From Siderastrea radians (lineage: Eukaryota > Cnidaria > Anthozoa > Scleractinia > Rhizangiidae), in NCBI GenBank assembly GCA_964017195.1, contig OZ024897.1:35975036-36039035 (forward strand): DNA of 64,000 nucleotides. The letters are read 5' to 3'. Both the position numbers and the translations under genes were made by a program. A model generated the notes under the pieces. The model worked only from the letters and a program-made list of their open reading frames with translations, searched no databases and was not told the DNA's origin. This document shows, one piece after another, positions 54,397 to 64,000 of this stretch. How positions within the stretch are numbered: position 1 is the stretch's first letter; each line of letters starts with the position of its first letter.

Positions 54397-54605
54397 GCCC
54401 AGTTCAGACGCCGTGCCTCCCATGTGTCGTACCAAGTAGTACGTAGTTTTTTGGCAGTTGTACGGTGTCGAAATGAGTTTTTTCGACAGATTTCAATTAG
54501 GCAAGCCAAAATCTCAGAGTACGGCAAAGTTTGCCACTTAAATACGACCTAGGAGCGAAAATGTATTTGGTACGGCCCATGAGAGGTACGGCGTCCGAAC
54601 TGGGC
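54397..54605. mobile_element. 209-bp MITE
   Basis: The inverted ends GCCCAGTTCAGACGCCGTGC and the complement of 54567-54605 match over about 39 bp with a few mismatches. Confidence 0.75.
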
Positions 54606-55167
54606 CTAAAACAGCTTTTTCGTTTACTCAGCAATACCCTTGGAATGCAAAACAACATCCCGCTAAAAACCCAGTTGGACCAAAATTGGAGATAGAGCAA
54701 CCATCGGGCTAGTAGGCTACAGGCTAAAAAGTCAAACTGACACTAGAACAAAACGACTGCATAAAAACTTCAAATTAAATTTAAAACTGAAACCTCAGTT
54801 AAGGTCAACTAATGATTGTCTGCATATTACTGAAGAATATAAATTGAGCTCACAACAAGATGTGAAAGTAACAAGTGTGGTAGATAATAATTTGAGGTGA
54901 GGACAGTCATTGCGGTCATGTTAAAACGTAGCCTGCAGACTGTGCAGACTGCAGACCATGCAGACTACGCAGACTGGTATTTTGTTTTCTTTACGTAAAC
55001 TGTGATTTGTTGTACTTTTTAGGAGTTTTCACTTTTTGTCGTGTTAAGATGACATGGCCAGCAGCTTGCCGAGTTCTCCAAAAAATGTCCCGCTGTAAGG
55101 AATTCTCGAACAATTTCGACAGAAAGATTCGCACCTTCTGGAAGTATTTCATATTCCTCTGCCAGAC
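54606..55167. other. No gene recognised
   Basis: A short CTGCAGACTGTGCAGACTGC-type repeat lies at 54933-54972. Otherwise featureless. Confidence 0.4.
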
Positions 55168-56632
55168 GATTCTTTCCTGCTAGCAGAGGCCCCTTTTCCT
55201 TTGTATTTGCTGAGCTGACGGACGGGACGAAAAGGGACCTCTGCCATGGGTCGAAATGAACTGTGTTGAGCATGCGCCACGGTTACCTAGCGACCGAAAC
55301 GTCACGTGATGCTTTTACCACGTGATCAGCTGACGGCTCCCACCTTTCTCAACTAGCGCGCCAAAAAACACCTGCACAGTTTTGTTGTCGTGAATGGCGA
55401 GTTCACCAAAACCCTAAAAAAAGTAGACAGTTCATCTAGAGATAGTTGTTGTCTAATCTACGGTATTAATTTCAAGTTACCTGCACAAGGAAGCTTTTTT
55501 AACATGACCACAACTCCAGGAATCAAAGAGAATTTAACCCATTGAAGGCTGCGTGTTTTATGATCGCTTCACTAAATCAGCAGTTGGTAATAAACAACCC
55601 ATTTGCAGTACGAAAGGACAATTTATAGGTTCGAAAAAACAACACTCACTTGATCTAGAATAGTTACAATTTCTTACTTTTAAATAAAATACACCAGTTG
55701 TCAATTAAGATTTAGCCAAAAATATAATCTCAAATTCAAAATTTTTAAAATTTCCGTAAGAGATTTCTCATGTTGTCTCGCGCGTGAAATCAAACCACAA
55801 CAGAGCATTTGTGTCTGTTCAGGTCAGACTACTACTTTTCGAAATTTTATGAATGAAGGTACACAGAAGAAGAGACAGTAAGCTTTTCTGAATAATACAT
55901 TTATTAAAACACGCATTTACTTGTTTCTGAAGACCAAACGCGTTCAATTCTTTCTTCGAGGGAAGCTACGCGCAAGCGATTTTCGCTCGATGTGCAAGTT
56001 ATTTTGAAGAGCATTTTGTGATGCGAACTGTGCACGTTTTTCAAAACTTTTACGAAAACTGTAAGGAATATGAAGAATCCCTCAATTAAAAAAGCGATTT
56101 CGATACAAATTTACAATCAAATGTGTAATTTAATCTACCGTAGACTCGTAGAAGTGCTGGAGCATTTCACAGAAAGTCCGTAGCTCGAAAAATCTTTGGA
56201 GGTGGAAGGTTGTCCTTCGCCTTGACAGATGTTTTCTTCGCTCTAAATTCCGTTCCTTAACTTGTCGAGTGTTTCTTAGAGCTTCTTCTTTCGATTGTTG
56301 ATCTTTCCGTCGTCCATGTTAACAAAAACGAGAGAAAGTAAACGTTGTAACTCTCAACGAGTTTAGTTCTCTTTCCAGGACGGCATGTTACTATGCAGGC
56401 TCACGAAATGACAGCGGAATAACTGTAAAGGAATGCGCGAGCTACAGTGGGCTCAAGTCACGGTCAGCAAACAATACAGGGAGCATGCGTTTCGGAAACC
56501 GCCGTCCACGACCATGGACGGCGGTTGAATCAAAGGGAGTTTCGACCCATGGCAGAGGTCCCTTTTCGTCCCGTCCGTCAGCTCAGCGAATACAAAGGAA
56601 AAGGGGCCTCTGCTAGCAGGGAAAGACGATTC
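55168..56632. mobile_element. 1.46-kb interval with ~85-bp inverted ends
   Basis: Left 55168-55249 and right 56541-56632 are complements (GCTAGCAGAGGCCCCTTTTC ... CCATGGGTCGAAA). Each end itself folds, since CAGAGGCCCC and GGGACCTCTG are inverted. The interior, AT-rich and without exons, has no transposase. It could be one non-autonomous element or two MITE copies. Confidence 0.55.
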
Positions 56633-56684
56633 AAAAGTACATTTTGGTTTTGCAGTCAACGAATGATCCGAGATTGAGCGTACC

Positions 56685-56889
56685 GTGAACTCGCTATGTT
56701 ACCGTATACATTACAGGTTTATAAACCTACAGACACGCTTTAACAAGCTAATCTATGCAAATTGCTATCTTAAACATGTCGCTAAAAACTTTCAAAAACC
56801 ATATGTTCCCGTATATGATAAAACCAAGAAAGAAATCATTTCTATGTCGGCTGGAAAATCTGTGGATATGACTGATATAAATCATGGAC
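56685..56889 (+). CDS. Interrupted unknown reading frame left of the BEL element
   Basis: The frame encodes RFINLQTRFNKLIYANCYLK, then HVAKNFQKPYVPVYDKTKKE, and is cut by the retrotransposon at 56890. Without the insertion it would stop a few codons later. It is related to 63338-63565. Function unknown; perhaps an older repeat. Confidence 0.3.
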
Positions 56890-57167
56890 TGTTCAAGATT
56901 ATTTTCTACTCCCCATTTAGTAAAGAAAGAGTCTGTTGTTAGATCGCACCGGAAATCTATTTCACCGGAAGTTATAAGTTTCGCGCGCGAGTTGATTGAT
57001 GTTGTTGACATTTTGACAGTTGTGAAAATAAAGTCCCCGGATTTGGGGAGAAGCGCGTTGGTGGCCGAACGAAAAAATTGTGGTTGTGTTGTCATTTTTC
57101 TCGGAATTTTGTGAATGGGAATTTGGGACTTTTTCGGACTTTTGGACTAGGAACCTAAGGAGAAACA
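56890..57167 (+). repeat. 5' LTR of BEL element
   Basis: Starts TGTTCAAGATTATTTTC and ends GGAGAAACA. It includes an AATAAAG polyadenylation-type signal near 57027. A primer-binding site would start just after, in the TTTTGGTCCTTGGAGCCGG stretch; the tRNA was not identified. Confidence 0.95.
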
Positions 57168-57401
57168 TTTATTTTGGTCCTTGGAGCCGGATAGTGGAAC
57201 AGAAAGTGGATTAGAAGCCGGAAATTTGGAGGGAAATCGATTTTCGATTCAACTTTGGACCAGGTTTGTGGATCGTTGCGTGGATATTTGTTGTTGTTTT
57301 GTCAAAGGTGACAAGCATTTATTTGAGGAAATTTTGTGGATTCTGAGTGGGAAACCAGTGGAAACATACCAGACAAAGAAGAAGATTCAGCTGGAGACCT
57401 C

Positions 57402-58892
57402 ATGACGAAAGTGGAAAGTTTGAAAGCGGATAAACGTAAAATGAAATCGGCGATAACAAAACAGCTAAATGAATTAGCAGGTCGCGTTACTGGCGTCAAA
57501 ACAAGAAGTCCAGAAGAAATGGAAGAAATTAAAGCCCCTTTGGAGCGTTTGGAAGAGCTTAAGGAAAAAACTTTCGAAATATTGGAAGAATTACGGTCTT
57601 TGTATCAGGAACAAAAGAACATTGAAATGCAAATTAAAGCCGGGGACGAAGCGGATGAGTTAAACGAGAGAATGGAAAGGGAAGCTAGCGCCGCTCGTCG
57701 TGTCCTAACTTCAGTTACACAGAGCATTCCGCCGGTAAATCCACAAGATTACTCAGCTAATTCTAACACCAGTTTGCCGAATAGAAATGGGGATAGTGGG
57801 GAAAGAAACCTCGAAAGAATTCGCATTCCAACATTTAGTGGGAACAAAACTGAATTTCAACACTGGAATGCAACGTTTACGAGTTGCGTGGATGCAACTG
57901 CGTTGTCTGCTCAGTTCAAAATGTTGAGATTGGAGGCATGTTTGGCAGGGGAAGCCTTAGAAACGATTAAAGGCTTGGGATATTCTGAGGCTGCTTATGA
58001 AGCGGCCAAATCGAGGTTAGTGAGGAAATACGGAGGAAATAGACGGGAAATCCAGTGTCATGTAGAAGAGTTACTCAAAATGAGACCGCTTAGAGAAGAA
58101 AATCCCAAAGAATTAGGGAAATTCACAGACATGCTGGAGCGGGCAGTGATTAATTTACAGGAAAACAATCGAGCGGCGGACTTAGAAGCAGGAACTTTGT
58201 ACACCATTATTCTAGAAAAACTGCCTGAGAAGTTACTGGCCCAATATTATCGATGGGTGAAGGAAAATGAAAAGGTTGAGTCCCTTGTTATACTCAAAGA
58301 TTGGACCGCCGAGGAGGCTGAATACCAGATTCAGGCCACTGAACTTAAACATGGTTTGAAGTCAGGAAATTCCAACTGGAAGTCACACGAGAGAAGGAGT
58401 AAATCCTTTGGAACCAACCAAGTTGCTAACAAAAAGAAAGGGTCATGCAAGGTTTGTGGTGCAGACCATGCCATCTGGAGTTGCGACGTGTTTAAGAGTA
58501 GAAGTATTCAGGAGAAATGGGGGACTGCAAAGAAGTTAGGACTCTGTTACAGGTGTTTGGGTGATGATCATCTTGGCGGAGAATGTCCTAGAAGTAGAGT
58601 GTGTAATATCGATGGTTGCAGGGACAGACACAACCGACTATTACATGGTAACCAAACTGGAACTCTCCCTCAGTCTCGACCACAGGGCTCCCAGCCTCAG
58701 TCAATCCAGCATCAGTTAACCAGAACAAAACAAGAGATACAGGAAGTCCCACCAAGGAGAAATGATAACGCCCTTGCAAATGGAACCCAAGAACAAGGGA
58801 GTGGACATACTACGGAGGGGATGCTAACACTAACTCAACTTCGCTCAAGATACAGGAGGCAGAAAAGGTGGCGCTACGAACTGTTCCAGTAA
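57402..58892 (+). CDS. BEL gag-like protein
   Basis: The first ATG is at 57402; the frame is open from 57336. About 496 residues: an N-terminal coiled-coil-like region (KADKRKMKSAITKQLNELAG, then a glutamate-rich segment), a conserved gag block (IRIPTFSGNKTEFQHWNATF), and a C-terminal CCHC knuckle (CYRCLGDDHLGGEC) preceded by a CKVCGADH pair. This matches the DUF1759-type gag of Pao elements. It ends 25 bases inside the start of the protease frame, which lies one base back. Confidence 0.85.
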   Translation: MTKVESLKADKRKMKSAITKQLNELAGRVTGVKTRSPEEMEEIKAPLERLEELKEKTFEILEELRSLYQEQKNIEMQIKAGDEADELNERMEREASAARRVLTSVTQSIPPVNPQDYSANSNTSLPNRNGDSGERNLERIRIPTFSGNKTEFQHWNATFTSCVDATALSAQFKMLRLEACLAGEALETIKGLGYSEAAYEAAKSRLVRKYGGNRREIQCHVEELLKMRPLREENPKELGKFTDMLERAVINLQENNRAADLEAGTLYTIILEKLPEKLLAQYYRWVKENEKVESLVILKDWTAEEAEYQIQATELKHGLKSGNSNWKSHERRSKSFGTNQVANKKKGSCKVCGADHAIWSCDVFKSRSIQEKWGTAKKLGLCYRCLGDDHLGGECPRSRVCNIDGCRDRHNRLLHGNQTGTLPQSRPQGSQPQSIQHQLTRTKQEIQEVPPRRNDNALANGTQEQGSGHTTEGMLTLTQLRSRYRRQKRWRYELFQ

Positions 58893-59464
58893 TTTTGAAA
58901 CATGGTAAGAAGAGATTACTTGTAAACTGTTTCTTAGATGAAGGAAGTGATACTACATACGTGAATGAAGACGTAGTTGAGGAGCTCGGTGTCAAAGGGG
59001 AAAAGGAGTTGATAACTGTGAACGTTGCTAATGATCAGCAAGTTAGTTTTCCTTCAATGAAGTTTATTATTGGATTAGAGAGTGTTGATGGGATTGTGGA
59101 TGCTAAGATTGTTGCACAGACCTCTGAAAAGATTTGTGGTGGGATGAAGGCAGTTGACTGGGTCAAGATAAAGGGCAAATGGAACCATTTGCAGGAAATA
59201 CCATTCCCGAAGCTTGCTAACAGTGGGAAGATTGATGTGTTGCTCGGGACTGATAACTACAATTTGATGTACCCCAAGAATGAAGTGATTGGTGGAGTCG
59301 GAGAGCCGTGTGCACGACTTTGTCCTCTAGGGTGGACTGCAGTGGGCAGGATAAAATTAATATGGAGAGCACAAGAGGAAATCACAACACCAGTTTGTGT
59401 CATACCTTTCGCATGCAGCAGTTTGGTGAGGTGGTACCAATGGCAGAACAGCCAGATGAGTTGA
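58868..59464 (+). CDS. BEL aspartic protease region
   Basis: The frame contains VNCFLDEGSDTTYVNEDVVE (a DEG/DSG-type active site usual in Pao proteases) and LLGTDNYNLM. The usual connector CPLGWTAVGR follows, after which the frame is lost at about 59360-59380 and the polyprotein continues in the next frame. The frame is open upstream to about 58800, so a -1 shift from gag is possible. I saw no convincing slippery site. Confidence 0.8.
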   Translation: MALRTVPVILKHGKKRLLVNCFLDEGSDTTYVNEDVVEELGVKGEKELITVNVANDQQVSFPSMKFIIGLESVDGIVDAKIVAQTSEKICGGMKAVDWVKIKGKWNHLQEIPFPKLANSGKIDVLLGTDNYNLMYPKNEVIGGVGEPCARLCPLGWTAVGRIKLIWRAQEEITTPVCVIPFACSSLVRWYQWQNSQMS

Positions 59465-60501
59465 ATGCAATTTTGAAGCGATTTTGGGATCTGGAGACAA
59501 TGGGGATTACGCCTCCTAGGCCAGTGATGACTCCTGATGAATCATCTGCTTGGCGTAAGGTGAGCAAGTCTATGAAGTTCGAGAATGATCGTTATGTAGT
59601 AGCTGTTCCGTGGCGGGACGACCGACCAAGTCTTCCAAACAACAGGCCGTTAGCTGAGAAACGCCTAGAATCAACCGAGCGAAAACTGGTAAAGAACCCA
59701 GAAATAGCAGAGTCTTATCAGAAGATTATCAAAGAGTATTTGGAGAAGAAGTACATTCGTCGAGTTCCGCTAGACGAACCGTCACCCACTTCTGAATGGT
59801 TACTTCCTCATTTTCCAGTTGTGCGGCCTGACAGGTCCACAACAAAAGTCAGGATCGCGTTTGACGCCTCAGCCACCTACCAAGGAAGAAGTCTTAACAC
59901 GGAAACTTTACCAGGCCCCAAGTTACAAAGTAACATCTCTGACATACTGGTAAGATTCAGGAAGGAGTTAGTGGCCCTAGTTGGTGACGTCAGCCAGATG
60001 TATCATCAGTTGGTATTGCAGGTTGAGGACCGACCTTTCCACAGATTCTTATGGCGAGATCTCGACCCAAGTAGGCAGCCAGAAACGTACGAGTTTCAAC
60101 GATTTATATTTGGTGGATGCTACTGTCCGTTTTGTGCTCAGTACGTTTGGCAACAACACGCACGTGATCATAAAGATCTGTATCTTTTGGCGGCGGAAGC
60201 AGTGCAAAATAGTTGCTATATGGATGACCTGATGCCGTCCGTTAAGAGTGTGGAAGAAGCCAAGTCGATGAGGAAGCAGATTACTGAGCTAGGAGACATG
60301 GCTGGATTCCATGTTCGAAAGTGGATCTCACATCGACCTGAAGTAATCGAAGATATCCCAGACCAGGACCGAGCCGCTGAAATCGACATGAGCAAGACAG
60401 AGTTCCCAGTAACAAAGACGTTAGGCGTTTTGTGGATTGCACAAGAAGACAAATTCTCGTTCCAGTATTCAGCCCCGCCAGACGGGTTCGTATTTACCTA
60501 A
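59370..60501 (+). CDS. BEL reverse transcriptase, up to a stop
   Basis: After the frame change the polyprotein resumes with a DELNAILKRFWDLE block and the RT palm: KVRIAFDASATYQGRSLN, ALVGDVSQMYHQLVL (first catalytic Asp), YEFQRFIFGG and CYMDDLM (catalytic YMDD at about 60217). The TAA at 60499-60501 interrupts an otherwise continuous frame; the next residues resume in the same frame at 60502. Confidence 0.85.
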
Positions 60502-62394
60502 AGAAACGTGTTAAAGAAAACAGCCACGATCTTTGATCCCCTCGGATTTCTCTCACCGTTCACCGTAAGAGGAAAATTGCTGATGCAGGAAGCGTGGACA
60601 GAAACTGTAACGTGGGATGAAGTTCTGCCGTTTCAGCTAGCGAACAAATGGAAGACGTGGTTTGGAGAGTTGCCCGATCTCGCAAAAATCAAGATTCCGC
60701 GGTGCCTTAAGGATTCCCACTGCAAAGAAGAACGGTTGACAATTCACACGTTTACTGACGCGTCTGAGAAAGCTTATGCAGCAGCTGTTTACGCCCGATA
60801 CGAGTTTGAAGACGGATCCATTGGCACACGTTTGATCACAGCAAAATCAAGGTTGGCACCACTCAAGGCACTAAGTATTCCCCGTTTGGAGCTTATGGGA
60901 GCAGTCATTGGATTGCGGTTAACCAAACAAGTGTGTGAGGCTCTTGGAGTTCAACGAAACAAAGCAACATACTGGGTTGATAGCTGTAACGTCGGGTATT
61001 GGATTCATGGTCAAAGTCGAAGCTTCAAGCCTTTTGTTGCACATCGAGTAGGAGAGATACACGAAGATTCCAACTCTGACCAATGGCGTTACGTTCCTGG
61101 AAAGTTCAATCCAGCTGACTATGGTACGCGAGGATTAACCGTTGAGGAGCTGATCGATAACGAATGCTGGTGGCGCGGACCAGCCTTTCTGATCCAAACA
61201 AATGAGAACTGGCCAGAGCGAGGGTTCACAGGAGCTACTGCAGAAACACTTGAAGAGGTGAAAGCTGAAGTCCGTAAACGAACAGATCATCCGCAACAAG
61301 ACAACCTAAACAGTTTTGTGACCAGCAATCAAAAGGGAAATCAGTGGCGGCTGGATCCTACCCGTTTTTCCAAATGGTACAGGACAAAGCCAAGAAACAA
61401 GCTTGAAATTGGAATTTCTCTGGTAGGAGTACGAAGTTGGGTTTACAGATTCATCGACAATTGCCGCAAACCCGTTGAACAGCGCGCTACCGGAGAGCTA
61501 ACACACGATGAATTGAAGAGAACGGAAGAACAGATCATCAGTGAAGCACAGCATGACGCATTTACTGAAGAAATCAAGGCATTAGTCTGCGGAAAAGGGC
61601 TTCCCAAGAAGAGTTCTATTCTCACTTATACACCGATGGCTACTGATGGTATCCTGCGATCGAATACAAGACTCCGATATTCTAATGATCTACCTGACGA
61701 AACGAAGTATCCAATCATTCTACCAAAGAAACATCCTGTTACGGAACTGATTGTAAAATATCATCACGAGACCGAAGGACATGAAATGGGCTTGAATTAC
61801 ACACTAAATCATCTTCGTGAGAAGTACGTGGTGGTGCATGGAAGAGAAACAGTAAAGAAATTTATCAAAGAATGTCCTGAGTGTCGGAGACGATTCAGAG
61901 GAAAACCAGCTACACAGCAAATGGCTCCTCTACCTACCATACGATTAGAAGCTACCATGAAGCCATTTACCAATTGTGCAACAGATTTTGCAGGACCGTT
62001 CTACACGACTCAAGGAAGAGGAAGGCCACGGGTGAAACGCTATCTCTGTCTATTTGTGTGTTTGCAGACACACTGTTGTCATTTAGAAATGGCATCATCA
62101 CTGGAAACCGATGCCTTCTTGAATGCGCTGACACGCATGGTGGCCCGAAGAGGATGGCCCAAATTAATGCTCAGTGATAACGGAACCAATTATGTTGGAG
62201 CAGCTCGTGAGATCAAGGACTTGGTAAAGAACATGGACCATGATAAACTTCAAAGACTGACTTCCAATCAAGGACTCAATTGGCAGTTCAATCCACCAGG
62301 AGCACCACACTTCGGTGGTGTATTTGAAAGCATGATAAAGTCGGCCAAGAGAGCAATTTATGCAGTTTTGAGCGAAGCAGATGTTAACGACTAG
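60502..62394 (+). CDS. BEL RNase H and integrase
   Basis: Same frame as the RT. It has RNase H (HTFTDASEKAYAAAVYA, LELMGAVIGLRL, YWVDSCNVGYW), then an integrase with an HH...CPEC zinc site (61760-61890) and the catalytic D, D, E in CATDFAGPF, LSDNGTNYVGA and FGGVFESM. TAG at 62392-62394 cuts it about 150 codons before the natural end. Confidence 0.9.
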   Translation, partial: RNVLKKTATIFDPLGFLSPFTVRGKLLMQEAWTETVTWDEVLPFQLANKWKTWFGELPDLAKIKIPRCLKDSHCKEERLTIHTFTDASEKAYAAAVYARYEFEDGSIGTRLITAKSRLAPLKALSIPRLELMGAVIGLRLTKQVCEALGVQRNKATYWVDSCNVGYWIHGQSRSFKPFVAHRVGEIHEDSNSDQWRYVPGKFNPADYGTRGLTVEELIDNECWWRGPAFLIQTNENWPERGFTGATAETLEEVKAEVRKRTDHPQQDNLNSFVTSNQKGNQWRLDPTRFSKWYRTKPRNKLEIGISLVGVRSWVYRFIDNCRKPVEQRATGELTHDELKRTEEQIISEAQHDAFTEEIKALVCGKGLPKKSSILTYTPMATDGILRSNTRLRYSNDLPDETKYPIILPKKHPVTELIVKYHHETEGHEMGLNYTLNHLREKYVVVHGRETVKKFIKECPECRRRFRGKPATQQMAPLPTIRLEATMKPFTNCATDFAGPFYTTQGRGRPRVKRYLCLFVCLQTHCCHLEMASSLETDAFLNALTRMVARRGWPKLMLSDNGTNYVGAAREIKDLVKNMDHDKLQRLTSNQGLNWQFNPPGAPHFGGVFESMIKSAKRAIYAVLSEADVND

Positions 62395-62868
62395 GAACTA
62401 CAAACAGTGTTTACTGGAGTGGAGAGTTTGTTGAATTCCATACCCCTAACTTCGGTCAGCGGGGATGTCAATGATGAACCTGTGTTAACCCCAAACCATT
62501 TCTTAATTGGACACATGGGCGGTGAATTGGCTCCAGAGACAGTTGACACAACAGCGAGCAATGTACGCAAACGATGGAGACGAGTGCAGGAGCTGATCCG
62601 CAGAGTATGGAATCGCTGGATGCGGGAGTATCTACCAACCATTGGCTCCCGCCACAAATGGTTCCTACCTACAGAGAACCTCAAAGTGGGAGACGTTGTT
62701 TTAGTGATTGAGCCAGACGCACCAAGGCGGGACTGGAACATCGGACGGATCGAGGCAGTTTATCCACGACAGGACGGACTAGTCAGAGTGGTAGATGTGA
62801 GAAGTAGAGGAGTTGTGAAGCGACGACCAATTACAAGACTCTCACCTTTGGAAGCTGAAGTACTTTAA
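62395..62868 (+). CDS. BEL integrase C-terminal part
   Basis: Continues in frame after the TAG: LTPNHFLIG, WNRWMREYLPTIGSRHKW and VGDVVLVIEPDAPRRDWNIGR are the conserved C-terminal blocks of Pao integrases. It ends with TAA at 62866-62868. Confidence 0.85.
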   Translation, partial: ELQTVFTGVESLLNSIPLTSVSGDVNDEPVLTPNHFLIGHMGGELAPETVDTTASNVRKRWRRVQELIRRVWNRWMREYLPTIGSRHKWFLPTENLKVGDVVLVIEPDAPRRDWNIGRIEAVYPRQDGLVRVVDVRSRGVVKRRPITRLSPLEAEVL

Positions 62869-63010
62869 GTGAGCAGACTGAACAATGACGTTAGCAAGTT
62901 ACGCTTATTCACAGGCTATGAACACTTATAGGAACATTTGAATCGTGTTCTGTTCCCTTTGTTACGAAGTTTGATTCAGTTGTTGTTGGATTTTCAAATA
63001 TTGCAAATCC

Positions 63011-63023
63011 AGGAGGGGGAAAA
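63011..63023 (+). promoter_or_regulatory. Polypurine tract
   Basis: AGGAGGGGGAAAA lies directly before the 3' LTR, the expected plus-strand primer. Confidence 0.85.
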
Positions 63024-63301
63024 TGTTCAAGATTATTTTCTACTCCCCATTTAGTAAAGAAAGAGTCTGTTGTTAGATCGCACCGGAAATCTATTTCACC
63101 GGAAGTTATAAGTTTCGCGCGCGAGTTGATTGATGTTGTTGACATTTTGACAGTTGTGAAAATAAAGTCCCCGGATTTGGGGAGAAGCGCGTTGGTGGCC
63201 GAAAGAAAAAATTGTGGTTGTGTTGTCATTTTTCTCGGAATTTTGTGAATGGGAATTTGGGACTTTTTCGGACTTTTGGACTAGGAACCTAAGGAGAAAC
63301 A
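63024..63301 (+). repeat. 3' LTR of BEL element
   Basis: 278 bp, identical to the 5' LTR except for one position (63204). Confidence 0.95.
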
Positions 63302-63337
63302 TGGACACAACATCGTACACTAAAACTAAACCGCATC

Positions 63338-63565
63338 TTGGGAAGAGAAAACAGGTTTAAAAACCTACTGACACGCTTGAATAAACAAGCTAATTTATGC
63401 AAATTGCAATCTTATAAACACGTCGCTATAAATTTCAAATTATCAAACAAAGCTGTTTCAAAAACCTTGCAAAGTACAGTCAAAATTATCCGTATCAAGC
63501 ACAGATACAATCTTTTGAACCAACATCTTGCTAAAAGATACATAACCAAAACAGCTGTTTCATAA
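63338..63565 (+). CDS. Unknown reading frame right of the BEL element
   Basis: Encodes RFKNLLTRLNKQANLCKLQS, then YKHVAINFKLSNKAVSKTLQ, and is related at DNA and protein level to 56714-56795. The start is not ATG as read. Unknown family, basic and possibly RNA- or DNA-binding. Confidence 0.3.
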   Translation: MGRENRFKNLLTRLNKQANLCKLQSYKHVAINFKLSNKAVSKTLQSTVKIIRIKHRYNLLNQHLAKRYITKTAVS

Positions 63566-64000
63566 CACAAATCATAAAAGAACAAATTAAATTACAGTTT
63601 CTCGTCAACAAGTCTATTTTTGGAACGATGTTAATTGTTTTTGTCAAGTACTCACGTTCCACCGTTGGCCACGACAAAGTTCAATTTTACCTGCCCTTAC
63701 AATAGCTTTGGGAAATTACCATCAATTCCACCACACCGAGCCTTTACTGGAAATATAATATTCGAGAGGAAAAAGTAGAAAAGCACATTTACGCTGATCG
63801 TTTCCGTCCCCATATGTACATTGGACATGGCCGGTAAGCTTAACCTTGTCTGACCTTCAGCTTCAGTAAGCGGATTCTAACCAGCTCTTTCATTGGTAGA
63901 ATGTACTCTTAGCTTAGTAGCCTCAATCTGATTGGTGCCACATAGTGCCACATAAATTCCCCCGAGGGGTGTACTCCCATGTGGAAGGTGCATGGATGCA
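63566..64000. other. No gene recognised
   Basis: Short duplicated phrases (GTGCCACATA) near 63936-63952 only. Confidence 0.4.

Larger units (their letters stand above)
56885..63306 (+). mobile_element. BEL/Pao LTR retrotransposon
   Basis: Two 278-bp LTRs (TG...CA) bound the element, and a TGGAC target duplication flanks it (56885-56889 and 63302-63306). The internal order is gag with zinc knuckle, aspartic protease, reverse transcriptase, RNase H and integrase, the BEL/Pao order. The LTRs differ at a single visible position (C at 57070, A at 63204), indicating a recent insertion. The coding part nevertheless carries two frame changes and two in-frame stops, so this copy is not autonomous as read. 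Confidence 0.95.

Noticed and set aside
58800..58892. Programmed -1 frameshift between BEL gag and protease
   Set aside because: The frames overlap correctly, but I saw no slippery heptamer with a following structure, and BEL elements normally use one frame; a mutation is equally likely.

Overview
This is a eukaryotic, animal window. The evidence is GT-AG introns, a recognisable metazoan gene (an eIF4E-transporter/4E-T homologue spread over about 12 kb with at least five exons) and a very high density of animal-type transposable elements (Penelope-like, BEL/Pao, L2/CR1-like LINE debris, hAT-like and TTAA-type MITEs, fold-back elements). The mix of gene families and repeats is what I would expect from an anthozoan cnidarian, probably a stony coral. 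That assignment is inference from familiarity with the families and cannot be proven here. No bacterial operons, CRISPR arrays, rRNA or tRNA genes were recognised.

Layout. 1-5787: an exon-split, frameshifted RNase H-fold transposase-like gene. 5922-12388: a region bounded by a 42-bp inverted repeat pair, holding a small CxxC zinc-finger gene, a 65-bp minisatellite, a LINE 3' end and a broken cysteine-peptidase-like gene. A 1.3-kb fold-back element with an 11-bp target duplication interrupts that gene. 12.5-18.6 kb: MITEs, a Penelope relic and an element with ATCGAT-rich ends.

19.0-40.9 kb holds the most unusual content: two similarly organised loci. Each has, in order, a large palindrome with an AT-rich centre, a 150-175 bp tandem repeat, a small acidic-tailed gene on the + strand, and a convergent minus-strand gene encoding a zinc finger, a tyrosine-recombinase-like core and a Myb/SANT domain. 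A GGAAC/GTTCC satellite follows. In locus 1 (19.0-28.0 kb) a cyclin-box reading frame lies between the two genes, and a Penelope element with a long open ORF sits in the satellite. In locus 2 (28.6-40.9 kb) the recombinase core is gone and its place is taken by a G-rich fold-back element and other repeats.

41.4-53.5 kb: exons of the 4E-T homologue, whose introns hold a large palindrome with mirrored small reading frames and several TTAA-flanked elements. 56.9-63.3 kb: a nearly complete BEL/Pao LTR retrotransposon with LTRs that differ at one position but a broken pol frame. The host gene (4E-T) would act in translational repression and mRNA storage. Nearly everything else is mobile DNA, and the two recombinase loci look like copies of one multi-gene mobile element now decaying.
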